Below, piece after piece: positions 14,931 through 22,969 of a DNA stretch of 37,121 nt. This DNA is from RGIG3102 sp045633415. Its GTDB lineage: Bacteria; Bacillota; Clostridia; Oscillospirales; Ruminococcaceae. Made by a program: the position numbers and the translations under genes. Numbering within the stretch: the stretch's first letter is position 1; every line of letters begins with the position of its first letter. Location of the stretch: NCBI GenBank assembly GCA_045633415.1, contig JAZQYH010000084.1, forward strand, positions 1 through 37,121. The letters run 5' to 3'. The notes beneath the pieces were generated by a model. It made no database searches, had not been told where the DNA came from, and worked only from the letters and a program-made list of their open reading frames with translations.

Positions 14931-16547
14931 CTATTGCGCTTTATATTCTTCCATAAGACGCCGTTTTACAGGTATCATTGCATTCTGTGCCATAGACAGG
15001 CAACGAACACCCAACTGTGCATATACTTTTGCACATTCAGCATCTGCCGCTGACTCGCCACATACAGCTACTTTTATACCTGCCGCCTGTGCATTCTTCA
15101 CTGTTATTTCTATAAGTTTAAGCACTGACGGATGCCGTGGGTCATAGTAGGACACTGTTTCTGTGTTAACCCTGTCTGCCGCCAGAGTATACTGTGTCAG
15201 GTCGTTTGTACCTATGGAGAAAAAGTCCACATACTTTGCCAGCTGGTCACTTATGAGTGCCGCTGACGGTGTTTCAATCATAACGCCCCATGTGATTTTA
15301 TCTTCTTTTATCTGACCTGATTCCAATAGTTGATTTTTCACCTGCTGTGCCATTTCCATATAGTCTGTCACATCTTTTTCCACAGACACCATAGGCAACA
15401 TTACATTAAGCTTGCCATGGCGGTCTGCCGCTATGTACAGTGCCATCGCCTGTTCTTCAAACAGATGGTGGAGACGGTGCTGTAAACGAACACCTCTCAG
15501 CCCCAGTGCTGGGTTTGGCTCTTTTTCAAGACTTAAATCTCCTACAGGTTTGTCTGCACCTATATCAAAAGTTCTGATTGTAACAGGCTTGCCATTTGCC
15601 GCCTGAACACACTGGCTGTAAAATTCCAGCTGACTTTCAAAGGTTGGACGGCTGCTTTTCATAAACAGGATTTCACTGCGTACAAGACCTATACCCTTTG
15701 CGCCATTGTTTATAGCCAGAGTGATGTCCTGTGGGTCATTACAATTGGCCCATATTTCCAACTTTTCACCGGAAGGCATTACAATCTCTTTTTCTTTAAG
15801 AGACATCATAGACAGCTGCACACGCTGTTCCTTTTTAATCATATGTTTGAACATAGCGATGGTGCCTTCGTTAGGGCTGATGATTACTTCACCTGAATAA
15901 CCATCAAGACAAACTGTTCTGCCATTGTTCAGTGGATTTAAGATTTCGCTGTCTGCACCGCAAACTGATGGGATGCCCATTGTTCTGGCTATGATGTTTG
16001 CATGGCTCTGATAACTGCCACCTACAGTGATAAAGCCCAAGGCATACTGTCTGTCAATGGATGCAAGGTCACTTGGCAATATTTCATCTGCCACAATAAC
16101 AGATGGTTCTGTGAGAACAAATCTTTCTCTGCTGTGACCATCAAGAATATCCACAACCCTGCCCAGCACATCACGAATGTCACTGGTGCGTTCTGACAGA
16201 TAACCGTCACCTATGCTTTTCAGTCTGCCACAATAGTCTTCCATTGCAATTTCTACACTTTTTGCGGCACCATTTCCTCCGGATATGCTTTTTTCCACTG
16301 CATCTATAAGCTCGGCATCATCCAGCATAACCAGCTGAAAATTAAGAATATCCTTCTGCTGTCTGTCTCCTGTCTGCATCAGCTGGCGCAGTTCATCCTT
16401 TGCCAGTATTACAGCGGCCTCAAACAAAGCTTTTTCACGGTGTGCGGCCAGCACAACACGTTTAAAGCCTGTGATTCTGCGGTTGATTACCTTTATCTTG
16501 CCTACGGCAAGACCTCCGGATGCGGAAATTCCTATGTATTTATTCAT
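14931..16547 (-). CDS. ptsI: Phosphoenolpyruvate-protein phosphotransferase (PTS enzyme I)
   Basis: A 538-residue cytosolic enzyme that passes phosphate from PEP to HPr, starting all PTS sugar uptake. The N-terminal helical and swivelling domains (1-about 220) end in the phospho-His loop GGSYQSHANIIAR with His182. The C-terminal TIM barrel holds GIGLVRSEILFM, RTFDIGADK, GLRGVRLQ, GVMIETPSA, FFSIGTNDLTQYTLAADR and the catalytic-Cys loop VAVCGESA. The usual His-loop text is GGxTSHxAIxAR; here Gln replaces the Thr two residues before His. The protein is somewhat shorter than the usual 570 or so. GGAGG precedes the ATG. No HPr gene lies in the window. It follows the GT-C-like gene after about 60 bases on the same strand. 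Confidence 0.93.
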   Translation of the reverse strand: MNKYIGISASGGLAVGKIKVINRRITGFKRVVLAAHREKALFEAAVILAKDELRQLMQTGDRQQKDILNFQLVMLDDAELIDAVEKSISGGNGAAKSVEIAMEDYCGRLKSIGDGYLSERTSDIRDVLGRVVDILDGHSRERFVLTEPSVIVADEILPSDLASIDRQYALGFITVGGSYQSHANIIARTMGIPSVCGADSEILNPLNNGRTVCLDGYSGEVIISPNEGTIAMFKHMIKKEQRVQLSMMSLKEKEIVMPSGEKLEIWANCNDPQDITLAINNGAKGIGLVRSEILFMKSSRPTFESQLEFYSQCVQAANGKPVTIRTFDIGADKPVGDLSLEKEPNPALGLRGVRLQHRLHHLFEEQAMALYIAADRHGKLNVMLPMVSVEKDVTDYMEMAQQVKNQLLESGQIKEDKITWGVMIETPSAALISDQLAKYVDFFSIGTNDLTQYTLAADRVNTETVSYYDPRHPSVLKLIEITVKNAQAAGIKVAVCGESAADAECAKVYAQLGVRCLSMAQNAMIPVKRRLMEEYKAQ

Positions 16548-16609
16548 ATCTTACCTCCATAGCGAATGAGGATTTTATGTTTTATATTAAGTTTATTTTT
16601 CAGTATAAA

Positions 16610-18274
16610 TCAATATTCAAAGGTTTTTATAAAACCGATAAAACTGTAAAGTATAATCAGCGGATGCACTGTGGACAGATACATTACATATGTACCTATA
16701 TTGAATGAAGCCACCTCTACAAAGGCAATCATTGCACAGCGCAAAAGCGCCATACCCACAAGCCCCAGCATTATTATGTTCAGCATGGATTCATTGTCAT
16801 ATTTTTTTGATGCAATGTCAGCATACAGTTTCTTTATCTGCCAGAAGAGACTGATTATAAACATAAGTGGTATACAATATCTGTACACCTGAATAAAAAC
16901 ACGAAGAATCGTGTGCATCAGATTTCTCACAGGAGAAAGATAAGGGGTAGCTGTGTTTTCAATCATAGCAGTTGCACCAGACTGATAAATAAAATCTTCC
17001 ACCTCTTTTATCTCTTCAGGATATCCCACGGCATTTTCTGCCAATGGGTCACACTGTTCAAACAGCATTACAGTTTTAAAACCTGCAAAAGTTTCTGCCA
17101 GCACATCTGGCACATATTCCATTTTTATAGGTGGAGTTACTGATTTTCTTAAGGTTGTCTTTCCGTTTGTTGTCTGTAAAACGCCGCTGTCTACAGCAGT
17201 CTGAATGTCATTGTAAACTGTTTCATAATACTGACTGGCTTTATCAGCACTTTCATAATAACCCAGTTTGGAAACAGCCTCTCTCAACGCCCAGTAAAGC
17301 GAACCTGAGCCATAGTCTCCGATGTTGGCATTTACATATCTGGAATGGAAATTGTCAGAGTCGATATATTCTTTAATCTGTGCAAAATCAGGTGAAATGC
17401 CGTATACATCTTCCCTTACATCTTTTGGTACTGAAACCAACGGATGCCAGTTATCCTGTTCAAGACTTGTCAGTGCGCCATAAGCAGCTGTGAAACTGCC
17501 CTGTGAAAAATCACTGGTGGCAAACAGACCATAGTGTATATAGTTCATATAGCAGTAACTTGCTATTATAGTGCCACTTAAAACAAATGGCATAACCATT
17601 ACGACTGCTTTTTTTACAGTATCTTTTGATTTTTCAATCACCAGCAGAACTGTGATAATTATAAATGCTGCAGCAAAAAATGGTATTATCCACATACCGT
17701 CTTCCCTGCACAGATATATACATCCAAAGGATGCACCATAAAGTGCCATCCAGCCCAGCCATGATTTAACGTTTTCTTTGTATCTTAAACCTACAGCAGT
17801 TACTCCCGCAAAAAACATCAGACATAATGATGGGAATATAGCGTCTCTGTAAATACGTGTGGCATACTGTGCGCTCATAGCCGGGTTATACAGAAGTCCG
17901 AGGAACAAAAACAATCTGTGCCAATTTTTTTCAAGCACTGGTTTCAAAGCTTTTGCAGCAAAGGTAGAAGCTACTGCCCACAAGGTCATGTTGCCTGCCA
18001 GATATGGAACTCTGATAACATGTAAAAAAGCCAGCCAGACAGAAAAGAACATATGTTTTGAAATAGTCAGCCAGCCATAATCACCCAGCCATTTTCCCTC
18101 CACAATATTCTGGGCAGCAGTAAACATAAGATGGTCATCTATCGGTGCTAAAGGAGGGTAAACGGTTGCAAACTGCCCCCATGCAAGAACCAGCTTCAGT
18201 GCTACAGCCAAAGCCGCAATCCGCACAGCCAACCATTTGTTTATATCGTTATCTTTGAATAGTATTTTTTTCAT
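16610..18274 (-). CDS. Large polytopic membrane protein, GT-C (PMT/ArnT-like) glycosyltransferase candidate
   Basis: A 554-residue protein with about 10-12 hydrophobic segments in the N-terminal two thirds and the last 120 residues, and a long outside loop (about residues 265-420). The first outside loop after TM1 carries PIDDHLMFTAAQNI, an acidic pair in the place where GT-C enzymes keep their catalytic Asp. This suggests a polyprenyl-phosphate-sugar-dependent glycosyltransferase. An Arg/Asp motif (RIYRDAIFPS) follows in the third loop. The start was set at ATG 18274, with AAAGG 8 bases upstream; a GTG three codons earlier (18283) lies in that site. No donor or acceptor can be named. It could share a transcript with ptsI downstream, although the functions are unrelated. 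Confidence 0.6.
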   Translation of the reverse strand: MKKILFKDNDINKWLAVRIAALAVALKLVLAWGQFATVYPPLAPIDDHLMFTAAQNIVEGKWLGDYGWLTISKHMFFSVWLAFLHVIRVPYLAGNMTLWAVASTFAAKALKPVLEKNWHRLFLFLGLLYNPAMSAQYATRIYRDAIFPSLCLMFFAGVTAVGLRYKENVKSWLGWMALYGASFGCIYLCREDGMWIIPFFAAAFIIITVLLVIEKSKDTVKKAVVMVMPFVLSGTIIASYCYMNYIHYGLFATSDFSQGSFTAAYGALTSLEQDNWHPLVSVPKDVREDVYGISPDFAQIKEYIDSDNFHSRYVNANIGDYGSGSLYWALREAVSKLGYYESADKASQYYETVYNDIQTAVDSGVLQTTNGKTTLRKSVTPPIKMEYVPDVLAETFAGFKTVMLFEQCDPLAENAVGYPEEIKEVEDFIYQSGATAMIENTATPYLSPVRNLMHTILRVFIQVYRYCIPLMFIISLFWQIKKLYADIASKKYDNESMLNIIMLGLVGMALLRCAMIAFVEVASFNIGTYVMYLSTVHPLIILYSFIGFIKTFEY

Positions 18275-18283
18275 TATCTGCAC

Positions 18284-18446
18284 CTTTTATTTCAAAGCAT
18301 AATTTACCTATTCTAATCATTATAGCACACATTTTACTCAAGATAAAGGTACAGTATTTAATTTTGTATAATAAAGTAATTTTCAACTAATTTTATTTTA
18401 AAATTTCTAATATTTTTACAAAGTTTAGAAATATATGTCAATGTTA
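18284..18446. other. AT-rich divergent intergenic region
   Basis: Between the divergent GT-C-like and CofE-like genes. Strongly AT-rich with T/A runs. I see no gene or RNA structure here; the part from 18447 onward carries the CofE-like promoter and leader. Confidence 0.5.
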
Positions 18447-18475
18447 TTGCAAATTGGCCGAATTTATCTTATAAT
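18447..18475 (+). promoter_or_regulatory. Strong promoter of the CofE-like gene
   Basis: TTGCAA (18447-18452), 17-base spacer, TATAAT (18470-18475). Predicted transcription start is near 18482, giving a leader of about 77 bases. Confidence 0.7.
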
Positions 18476-18481
18476 ACTATG

Positions 18482-18514
18482 TTGTAAAACCATGTTTTGA
18501 ATAGAGTTTTACAA
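18482..18514 (+). promoter_or_regulatory. Hairpin or operator at the start of the CofE-like transcript
   Basis: Perfect 9-bp inverted repeat TTGTAAAAC / GTTTTACAA with a 15-base loop, beginning at the predicted +1. It may act as a repressor site or as a 5' stabilising stem. Confidence 0.5.
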
Positions 18515-18558
18515 TAAATTTAATCAAATTTATTTGATTTATGAAAAGAGGAATGAAT

Positions 18559-19752
18559 ATGTCCAGAACTATAGGCGCAGTATCAAGAGGTATCAGAACA
18601 CCTATCATCGTTGAAGGTGACAACCTTGTTGAAATCACAGTACAGAGCTTGCTGGAAGCTTTTGAAGAAGAAAACATTACAGTACACGACAGAGATATCG
18701 TAGGCGTTACAGAAGCAGTTGTTGCAAGAGCACAGGGTAACTACATCACTTGTGATGATATCGCAAAAGATGTTAAAGCTAAATTTGGCGATGATACAAT
18801 CGGTCTGATTTTCCCTATCCTTTCCCGTAACCGTTTCTCCATCGTTCTTAAAGGTATCGCAAGAGGTGCAAAGAAAATTGTACTGATGCTGTCCTATCCT
18901 TCAGACGAAGTTGGCAACCACCTGGTAAGTCTTGACCAGCTGGATGAAAAAGGCATTAACCCTTGGTCCACAATCATGAATGAAGCTGAATACAGAGAAC
19001 TGTTCGGCGAAAATGTTCACCCATTTACAAAAGTTGACTACGTAGCATACTACAAAGACCTCATCCTTGGTGAAAGCTGTGAATGTGAAGTTATCTTCGC
19101 AAACAGAGCTACAGATATCCTGCCATACACAAAAAGCGTTATCTGCGCAGACATTCACTCCCGTGCACGTTCCAAACGTCTGCTGAAAGCAGCTGGCGCT
19201 GAAAAAGTATACGGTCTTGATGAACTGATGACAGAATCCATCGACGGCAGCGGCTACAACGAAATGTACGGTCTGCTGGGCTCCAACAAAGCAACAGAAG
19301 AAAAAGTAAAACTTTTCCCACGCGATTGTGAAACATTCGTAACAGAACTGCAGGCAGCTCTTCTTAAAGCTACAGGCAAAATACTGGAATGTATGGTTTA
19401 CGGCGACGGCGCTTTCAAAGATCCACAGGGCAAAATCTGGGAACTTGCTGACCCAGTTGTTTCACCTGGTTTCACAGATGGTCTCATTGGTCTGCCAAGC
19501 GAACTGAAACTGAAATACCTTGCTGACAACCAGTTTGCAGGTATGAAAGGCGAAGAACTGCGTGACGCTATGACACAGTATATCGCAAACAAGAAAAAAG
19601 ACCTGATGGGCTCTATGGAAAGCCAGGGTACAACACCAAGACAGCTGACAGACCTTATCGGCTCTCTGTGTGACCTTACATCCGGTTCAGGCGACAAAGG
19701 TACACCTGTTATCTTTATTCAGGGTTACTTTGACAACTACTCAAACGAATAA
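18559..19752 (+). CDS. CofE-like (F420-0:L-glutamate ligase family) protein
   Basis: A 397-residue soluble protein. The first about 220 residues resemble the F420-0:gamma-glutamyl ligase (CofE) fold: RGIRTPIIVEGDNLVEI at the start, DRDIVGVTEAVVARAQGNYI, then FPILSRNRFSIVLKGIARGAKKIVL and a GNHL loop. CofE adds glutamate to the deazaflavin F420. No other F420 gene (cofC, cofD, cofG/H) is in the window, and most Clostridia are not known to make F420, so the substrate is probably different. The C-terminal extension (about 230-397) includes MVYGDGAFKDPQGKIWELADPVV, a possible catalytic or metal-binding loop. The start is ATG 18559, 6 bases after GAGGA; the earlier in-frame ATG at 18541 overlaps that site. 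It is monocistronic with a strong promoter and terminator. Confidence 0.8.
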   Translation: MSRTIGAVSRGIRTPIIVEGDNLVEITVQSLLEAFEEENITVHDRDIVGVTEAVVARAQGNYITCDDIAKDVKAKFGDDTIGLIFPILSRNRFSIVLKGIARGAKKIVLMLSYPSDEVGNHLVSLDQLDEKGINPWSTIMNEAEYRELFGENVHPFTKVDYVAYYKDLILGESCECEVIFANRATDILPYTKSVICADIHSRARSKRLLKAAGAEKVYGLDELMTESIDGSGYNEMYGLLGSNKATEEKVKLFPRDCETFVTELQAALLKATGKILECMVYGDGAFKDPQGKIWELADPVVSPGFTDGLIGLPSELKLKYLADNQFAGMKGEELRDAMTQYIANKKKDLMGSMESQGTTPRQLTDLIGSLCDLTSGSGDKGTPVIFIQGYFDNYSNE

Positions 19753-19770
19753 TCAATATTCATTTATAGA

Positions 19771-19798
19771 AAAAAGGACGCTTTACCGCGTCCTTTTT
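19771..19798. terminator. Bidirectional terminator
   Basis: Stem AAAAAGGACGC with GCGTCCTTTTT, 6-nt loop, between converging genes ending at 19752 (plus) and 19803 (minus). Confidence 0.92.
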
Positions 19799-19802
19799 GT
19801 TT

Positions 19803-20240
19803 TTACATTTCCATTTTTACCAGATATTCAGTGGTGTCTTCTTCCAGTTTTTTATCCCCTGTCAGTTTAAAGCCGTGGCGCTGATAAAATCTGATGGCGC
19901 CTGCGTTTTTCTCCAAAGCCCACAGATATCTGCCACCTTGCTGTTTTGCACAGGCCAGCAGTTTTGCGCCTGTGCCGTTATTCTGCAGGGCAGGTTCTAC
20001 AAACAGCTTTACTATTTCTTTCCCTTTTACCATCACAAAGCCCTGCACAGCTACATCTTCATACACCCAGATGTCAGCCAGCGTATTTTCATATCGCTTT
20101 GCCACGTTTTCCACTGTCAATTCCACAAAGTAAAACCATTCACTTTTAAATATAGGGAAAAAGTTCAGTCGGTAGTTGAACACTTCTATTTCTGCTATTC
20201 TGCCCAGGTCTTCTGCCTGTGCTTTTCTGATATTTGCCAT
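19803..20240 (-). CDS. GNAT-family N-acetyltransferase
   Basis: A 145-residue acetyl-CoA-dependent acetyltransferase. It starts with the usual IRKAQAEDLGRIAEIE strand-helix. The central strand is VQGFVMVKGKEIVKLFVEPALQNNGTGAKLL, which contains the acetyl-CoA pyrophosphate loop (QNNGTGAKL for Q/RxxGxG/A). It ends with the C-terminal GAIRFYQRHGFKLTGDKKLEEDTTEYLVKMEM typical of the RimI/YhbS-like group. The substrate, a protein N-terminus or small amine, cannot be told. It lies just after the neu operon but is separated from it by a terminator, so a link to nonulosonate acetylation is only a possibility. Confidence 0.9.
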   Translation of the reverse strand: MANIRKAQAEDLGRIAEIEVFNYRLNFFPIFKSEWFYFVELTVENVAKRYENTLADIWVYEDVAVQGFVMVKGKEIVKLFVEPALQNNGTGAKLLACAKQQGGRYLWALEKNAGAIRFYQRHGFKLTGDKKLEEDTTEYLVKMEM

Positions 20241-20259
20241 AAAAATTCCTTTTCAAAAC

Positions 20260-20285
20260 AAAACCGACCTGCGCAGGCCGGTTTT
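20260..20285 (-). terminator. Terminator of the nonulosonate operon
   Basis: Minus-strand stem AAACCGGCCTG / CAGGTCGGTTT (one G-U pair) with a tight loop, followed by a T-rich run, 7 bases past the neuA stop. Confidence 0.85.
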
Positions 20286-20292
20286 ATATATT

Positions 20293-21054
20293 TTATCTGA
20301 TTAAATCTTTAACCGCTTTGAAGCCTTCTACTTTTTCGAAAAGGTAACCGCCGATAAGCTGCATCATTTCAAAGTCTTCTTCGCTGTCGATATCCAGCAC
20401 AGCTGTGTCTTTCATCTGATAGAGTACCCAGTCTGCTTCCCAGATGTTGCCTGTTGTATTGTTTTTCAGGAAATCTGCATCAAATACATAGATGGAAGCA
20501 TTGAGGTCATAAACTGCAGGTGCCTGCTGACGTGCTGTATACCATACGCTGTCGATAGCTTTTTTGATTTTGCCATCTTCCTCTTTTACCATATTGAAAT
20601 ATGGACTGCGGCGTGATGGACAGCCAGAGATAGACAGCTGTCTTTCAGGGTGTTCAATCTTCAGTTTATAGGCGCCAAGTACATCGTGAATCTGGCGCAG
20701 TGGGCTTGTGATATCAAGGTCGATAAGGTAGTCGTATTTTTCGCCTGTCTTTTCTTCCATATATGCCAGTGACTGCTGGAAAACAGCCATTTTTGGCACT
20801 GTGTCACCGCCCAGTTCTTCAGGGCGTGGAATAAAGTAAACTTCTGGATATTTTGCAAGTACAAGGTCTGCAAGGTCCTGGCTGTCTGTGTTCAGACATA
20901 CATCAACGTGTGCGTCTTCCACTTTGTCTTTAAAATTGAAAGATGATGCCAGTGTGTAGTAAACCAGTGGTTTGTCCAGAAATGTTTTCAGGTTTTTGTT
21001 TTTAAAACCCTTGCTGCCTGCACGGCCGCAGATTGTAATAAGAACTCTTTTCAT
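20293..21054 (-). CDS. neuA: N-acylneuraminate (nonulosonate) cytidylyltransferase
   Basis: A 253-residue enzyme that activates a nine-carbon acidic sugar with CTP to give the CMP-sugar. The nucleotide-binding N-terminus is VLITICGRAGSKGFKNKNLK (R-x-G-S-K-G motif), then KPLVYYTL, TVPKMAVFQQ, DYLIDLDITSPLRQIHDV (the LD-x-T-SPLR motif of the family), ISGCPSRRSPYFNMV, and the late Asp-rich DIDSEEDFEMM. It is single-domain, without a C-terminal phosphatase. It is the last gene of the operon, starting 1 base after the oxidoreductase stop. Whether the sugar is N-acetylneuraminic acid or a derivative is open. Confidence 0.9.
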   Translation of the reverse strand: MKRVLITICGRAGSKGFKNKNLKTFLDKPLVYYTLASSFNFKDKVEDAHVDVCLNTDSQDLADLVLAKYPEVYFIPRPEELGGDTVPKMAVFQQSLAYMEEKTGEKYDYLIDLDITSPLRQIHDVLGAYKLKIEHPERQLSISGCPSRRSPYFNMVKEEDGKIKKAIDSVWYTARQQAPAVYDLNASIYVFDADFLKNNTTGNIWEADWVLYQMKDTAVLDIDSEEDFEMMQLIGGYLFEKVEGFKAVKDLIR

Positions 21055-21055
21055 A

Positions 21056-21979
21056 TTATGCCTCCTTGCCCAGTGTCAGTGCCAGCACTTTATTGGCTTT
21101 TGTTGGTGTGTTGATGTTTTCAGCCTTGCCTTCCATAATGTCCAGCACGTTTCTCATTTCACGAACAAAACGCATGTTTGCTTCTTCGTTGCAGTTGATT
21201 ACTGTGCCGTCAGCAAGTTTTACACTGCCTTTGCCGAATTCTGCTTCGATTGTGCCATCAGCAACAAACACTTCACAGGTGCGGCGGTATTCACGGCCGA
21301 AGTAGTCCAGATGAACTTCGCACAGTTTGTCCTGATAGCGTGCAATATAGATAGAAAGGTCGTCAGAGTCGATTTCAAGGTTGGAATATGTACCCTTGAA
21401 GTTGTAGCTTTCCACAGGGAAACCAAACAGGTCTGTCATATAGTCCAGTTCGTGAATAAGGTCGATAGTTACACCGCCACCCAGAGCTTTGATAGCAGAG
21501 TAGTTTTTGCGGTAGTCCTGTGTTGGGCGCCAGCCTGGCAGGTAGCTGGAGCAGATAATTCTTACAGAGAATGGTTTTTCATCTTTAAGAATTTCTTTCA
21601 GCTTCATATATGCACCACAGTAGCGCATTGGGCATGCGATATATGCATTTTCATCTGTAAGGCCCAGTTCATCAATATCGTAGATGGAATCTTCAAATAT
21701 TGGTTTTTCAATAAAGAAGAATTTTGCTTTGCCTTTCAGGTCTTTCAGTGCGTTGTAATGCAGTGTTGTTGGGTTTGTGATAAATGCCAGGTCATAAACT
21801 GTGTCGTCCAGTTCCATAATCTGGTTATTGATAAGAGCCGCTACATCTTCTGGCAGTGGGCGTGGGGATGAGCGCAGTGCGCTTACTTCAAGGTCCAGGC
21901 CTCTTTCAGCTGCAACAGTGTGCAGATTGCGCAGATGGCGTGTGCCTATGGAGCCGATACCTACAAATAAAACTTTCAT
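21056..21979 (-). CDS. Gfo/Idh/MocA-family oxidoreductase, canonical, in nonulosonate operon
   Basis: A 307-residue NAD(P)-dependent sugar dehydrogenase. The Rossmann start is VLFVGIGSIGTRHLRNL; the family EKP motif (FFIEKPIF) and the catalytic region GGGVTIDLIHELDYM, with Asp and His four residues apart, are intact. A YLPGWRPTQDYRKNY segment is shared in form with the neighbouring oxidoreductase (YLPDWHPWESYKNFF). Its ATG overlaps the stop of that gene (TAATG), so the two are translationally coupled. The substrate is presumably a sugar intermediate or free nonulosonate of this pathway; members of the family are known to act on sialic acid derivatives (E. coli NanOx on 2,7-anhydro-Neu5Ac). 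Specific reaction unknown. Confidence 0.85.
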   Translation of the reverse strand: MKVLFVGIGSIGTRHLRNLHTVAAERGLDLEVSALRSSPRPLPEDVAALINNQIMELDDTVYDLAFITNPTTLHYNALKDLKGKAKFFFIEKPIFEDSIYDIDELGLTDENAYIACPMRYCGAYMKLKEILKDEKPFSVRIICSSYLPGWRPTQDYRKNYSAIKALGGGVTIDLIHELDYMTDLFGFPVESYNFKGTYSNLEIDSDDLSIYIARYQDKLCEVHLDYFGREYRRTCEVFVADGTIEAEFGKGSVKLADGTVINCNEEANMRFVREMRNVLDIMEGKAENINTPTKANKVLALTLGKEA

Positions 21980-22956
21980 TATTCGATGCCCTCGATTCTG
22001 TCCATAATGCTGATTGTGTACAGGTCTTTTTCGTAAGAATATTTTGGTTCTTCTTTGCCTGCAACTACATTCAGGAAGTTCTGCATTTCGTCAACATAAG
22101 CATTTTCAACAATGTTGTCGGAATAGCGGCTGTCGTGTTCAAATGTTTCGTATGTATTGATAAAGTCTTTTTCTTTTGTTTCTGTGTTGAATTTGTACAG
22201 TGCTTTAGGGTTGCCTTCCCAGAACAGGTGCAGACCTTCGCCCATAACTTCCAGATTTCTTACAGCTTTTGGTGCAACGATATCAACCATAATCACACCG
22301 CGTGTGCCATTTTCGTGTGTAAGTGTTACAAAGTATCTGTCGTCAAAGTCGATTTCCAGACCTGTCATTCTGTCAGATACGGAGTACAGGTCTTTTACTG
22401 GGCCAAATGTGCGCAGAATCCAAGGCAGTTCGATGCCGAACAGTTCACGGCAACCGTTTGTACGTTTGTTGCTTACAAAGAAGTTTTTGTAGCTTTCCCA
22501 TGGGTGCCAGTCTGGCAGGTACTGACCAACGTGGTAGATGTATGTAACAGGTTTGTCAAAGGCTTTCACTTCATTGTCGATAAATGTCAGTTCGCCTCTG
22601 TACAGCATTGTACTGGACAGGAACAGAACAGTTTCGTTCTTTTCAGCCAGAGCCATCAGTTCTTCATAGCCGTCTTTAACAAGGTTCAGTTCTGTGAAAG
22701 TGTTGATTTTGTTTTCAAGCAGTTCCTTGATAATTACATAGTGAGCAACAGGTGCTGTACATACAAATGCAACATCTGGGTTTTCTTTTGCAGCTTCAGA
22801 GATGCTTGTATATGTTTTATGACCCATTTCTTCAACCTGATTACGGCGTTCTTCTGTCATATCTACGCCGATAATTTCAACTGTTGGGTCGATACCTTTC
22901 AGCAGGCGGATACGTCTTTTGCCCATTGAGCCAAGACCTACGATAAGTGCTTTCAT
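21979..22956 (-). CDS. Gfo/Idh/MocA-family homologue with altered catalytic motifs
   Basis: A 325-residue protein with a proper Rossmann start (ALIVGLGSMGKRRIRLL) and the YLPDWHPWESYKNFF segment shared with its neighbour. Two signatures differ from an ordinary family dehydrogenase. The EKP position reads FTELNLV, and the region aligned with the catalytic GGG...D...H reads NGCRELFGIELPWIL, without the His. It may bind cofactor but use different chemistry, or act as a partner of the canonical enzyme translated next. The start was set at 22956 (AAGGAG upstream); a frame from 23016 would overlap the neuC gene and add 20 residues before the Rossmann strand. It sits 13 bases after neuC. Confidence 0.75.
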   Translation of the reverse strand: MKALIVGLGSMGKRRIRLLKGIDPTVEIIGVDMTEERRNQVEEMGHKTYTSISEAAKENPDVAFVCTAPVAHYVIIKELLENKINTFTELNLVKDGYEELMALAEKNETVLFLSSTMLYRGELTFIDNEVKAFDKPVTYIYHVGQYLPDWHPWESYKNFFVSNKRTNGCRELFGIELPWILRTFGPVKDLYSVSDRMTGLEIDFDDRYFVTLTHENGTRGVIMVDIVAPKAVRNLEVMGEGLHLFWEGNPKALYKFNTETKEKDFINTYETFEHDSRYSDNIVENAYVDEMQNFLNVVAGKEEPKYSYEKDLYTISIMDRIEGIE

Positions 22957-22969
22957 AGTTTTTTTCTCC

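Noticed and set aside
19803..20240. GNAT gene as the acetyltransferase of the nonulosonate operon
   Set aside because: A strong terminator separates it from neuA and the sequence gives no substrate hint.
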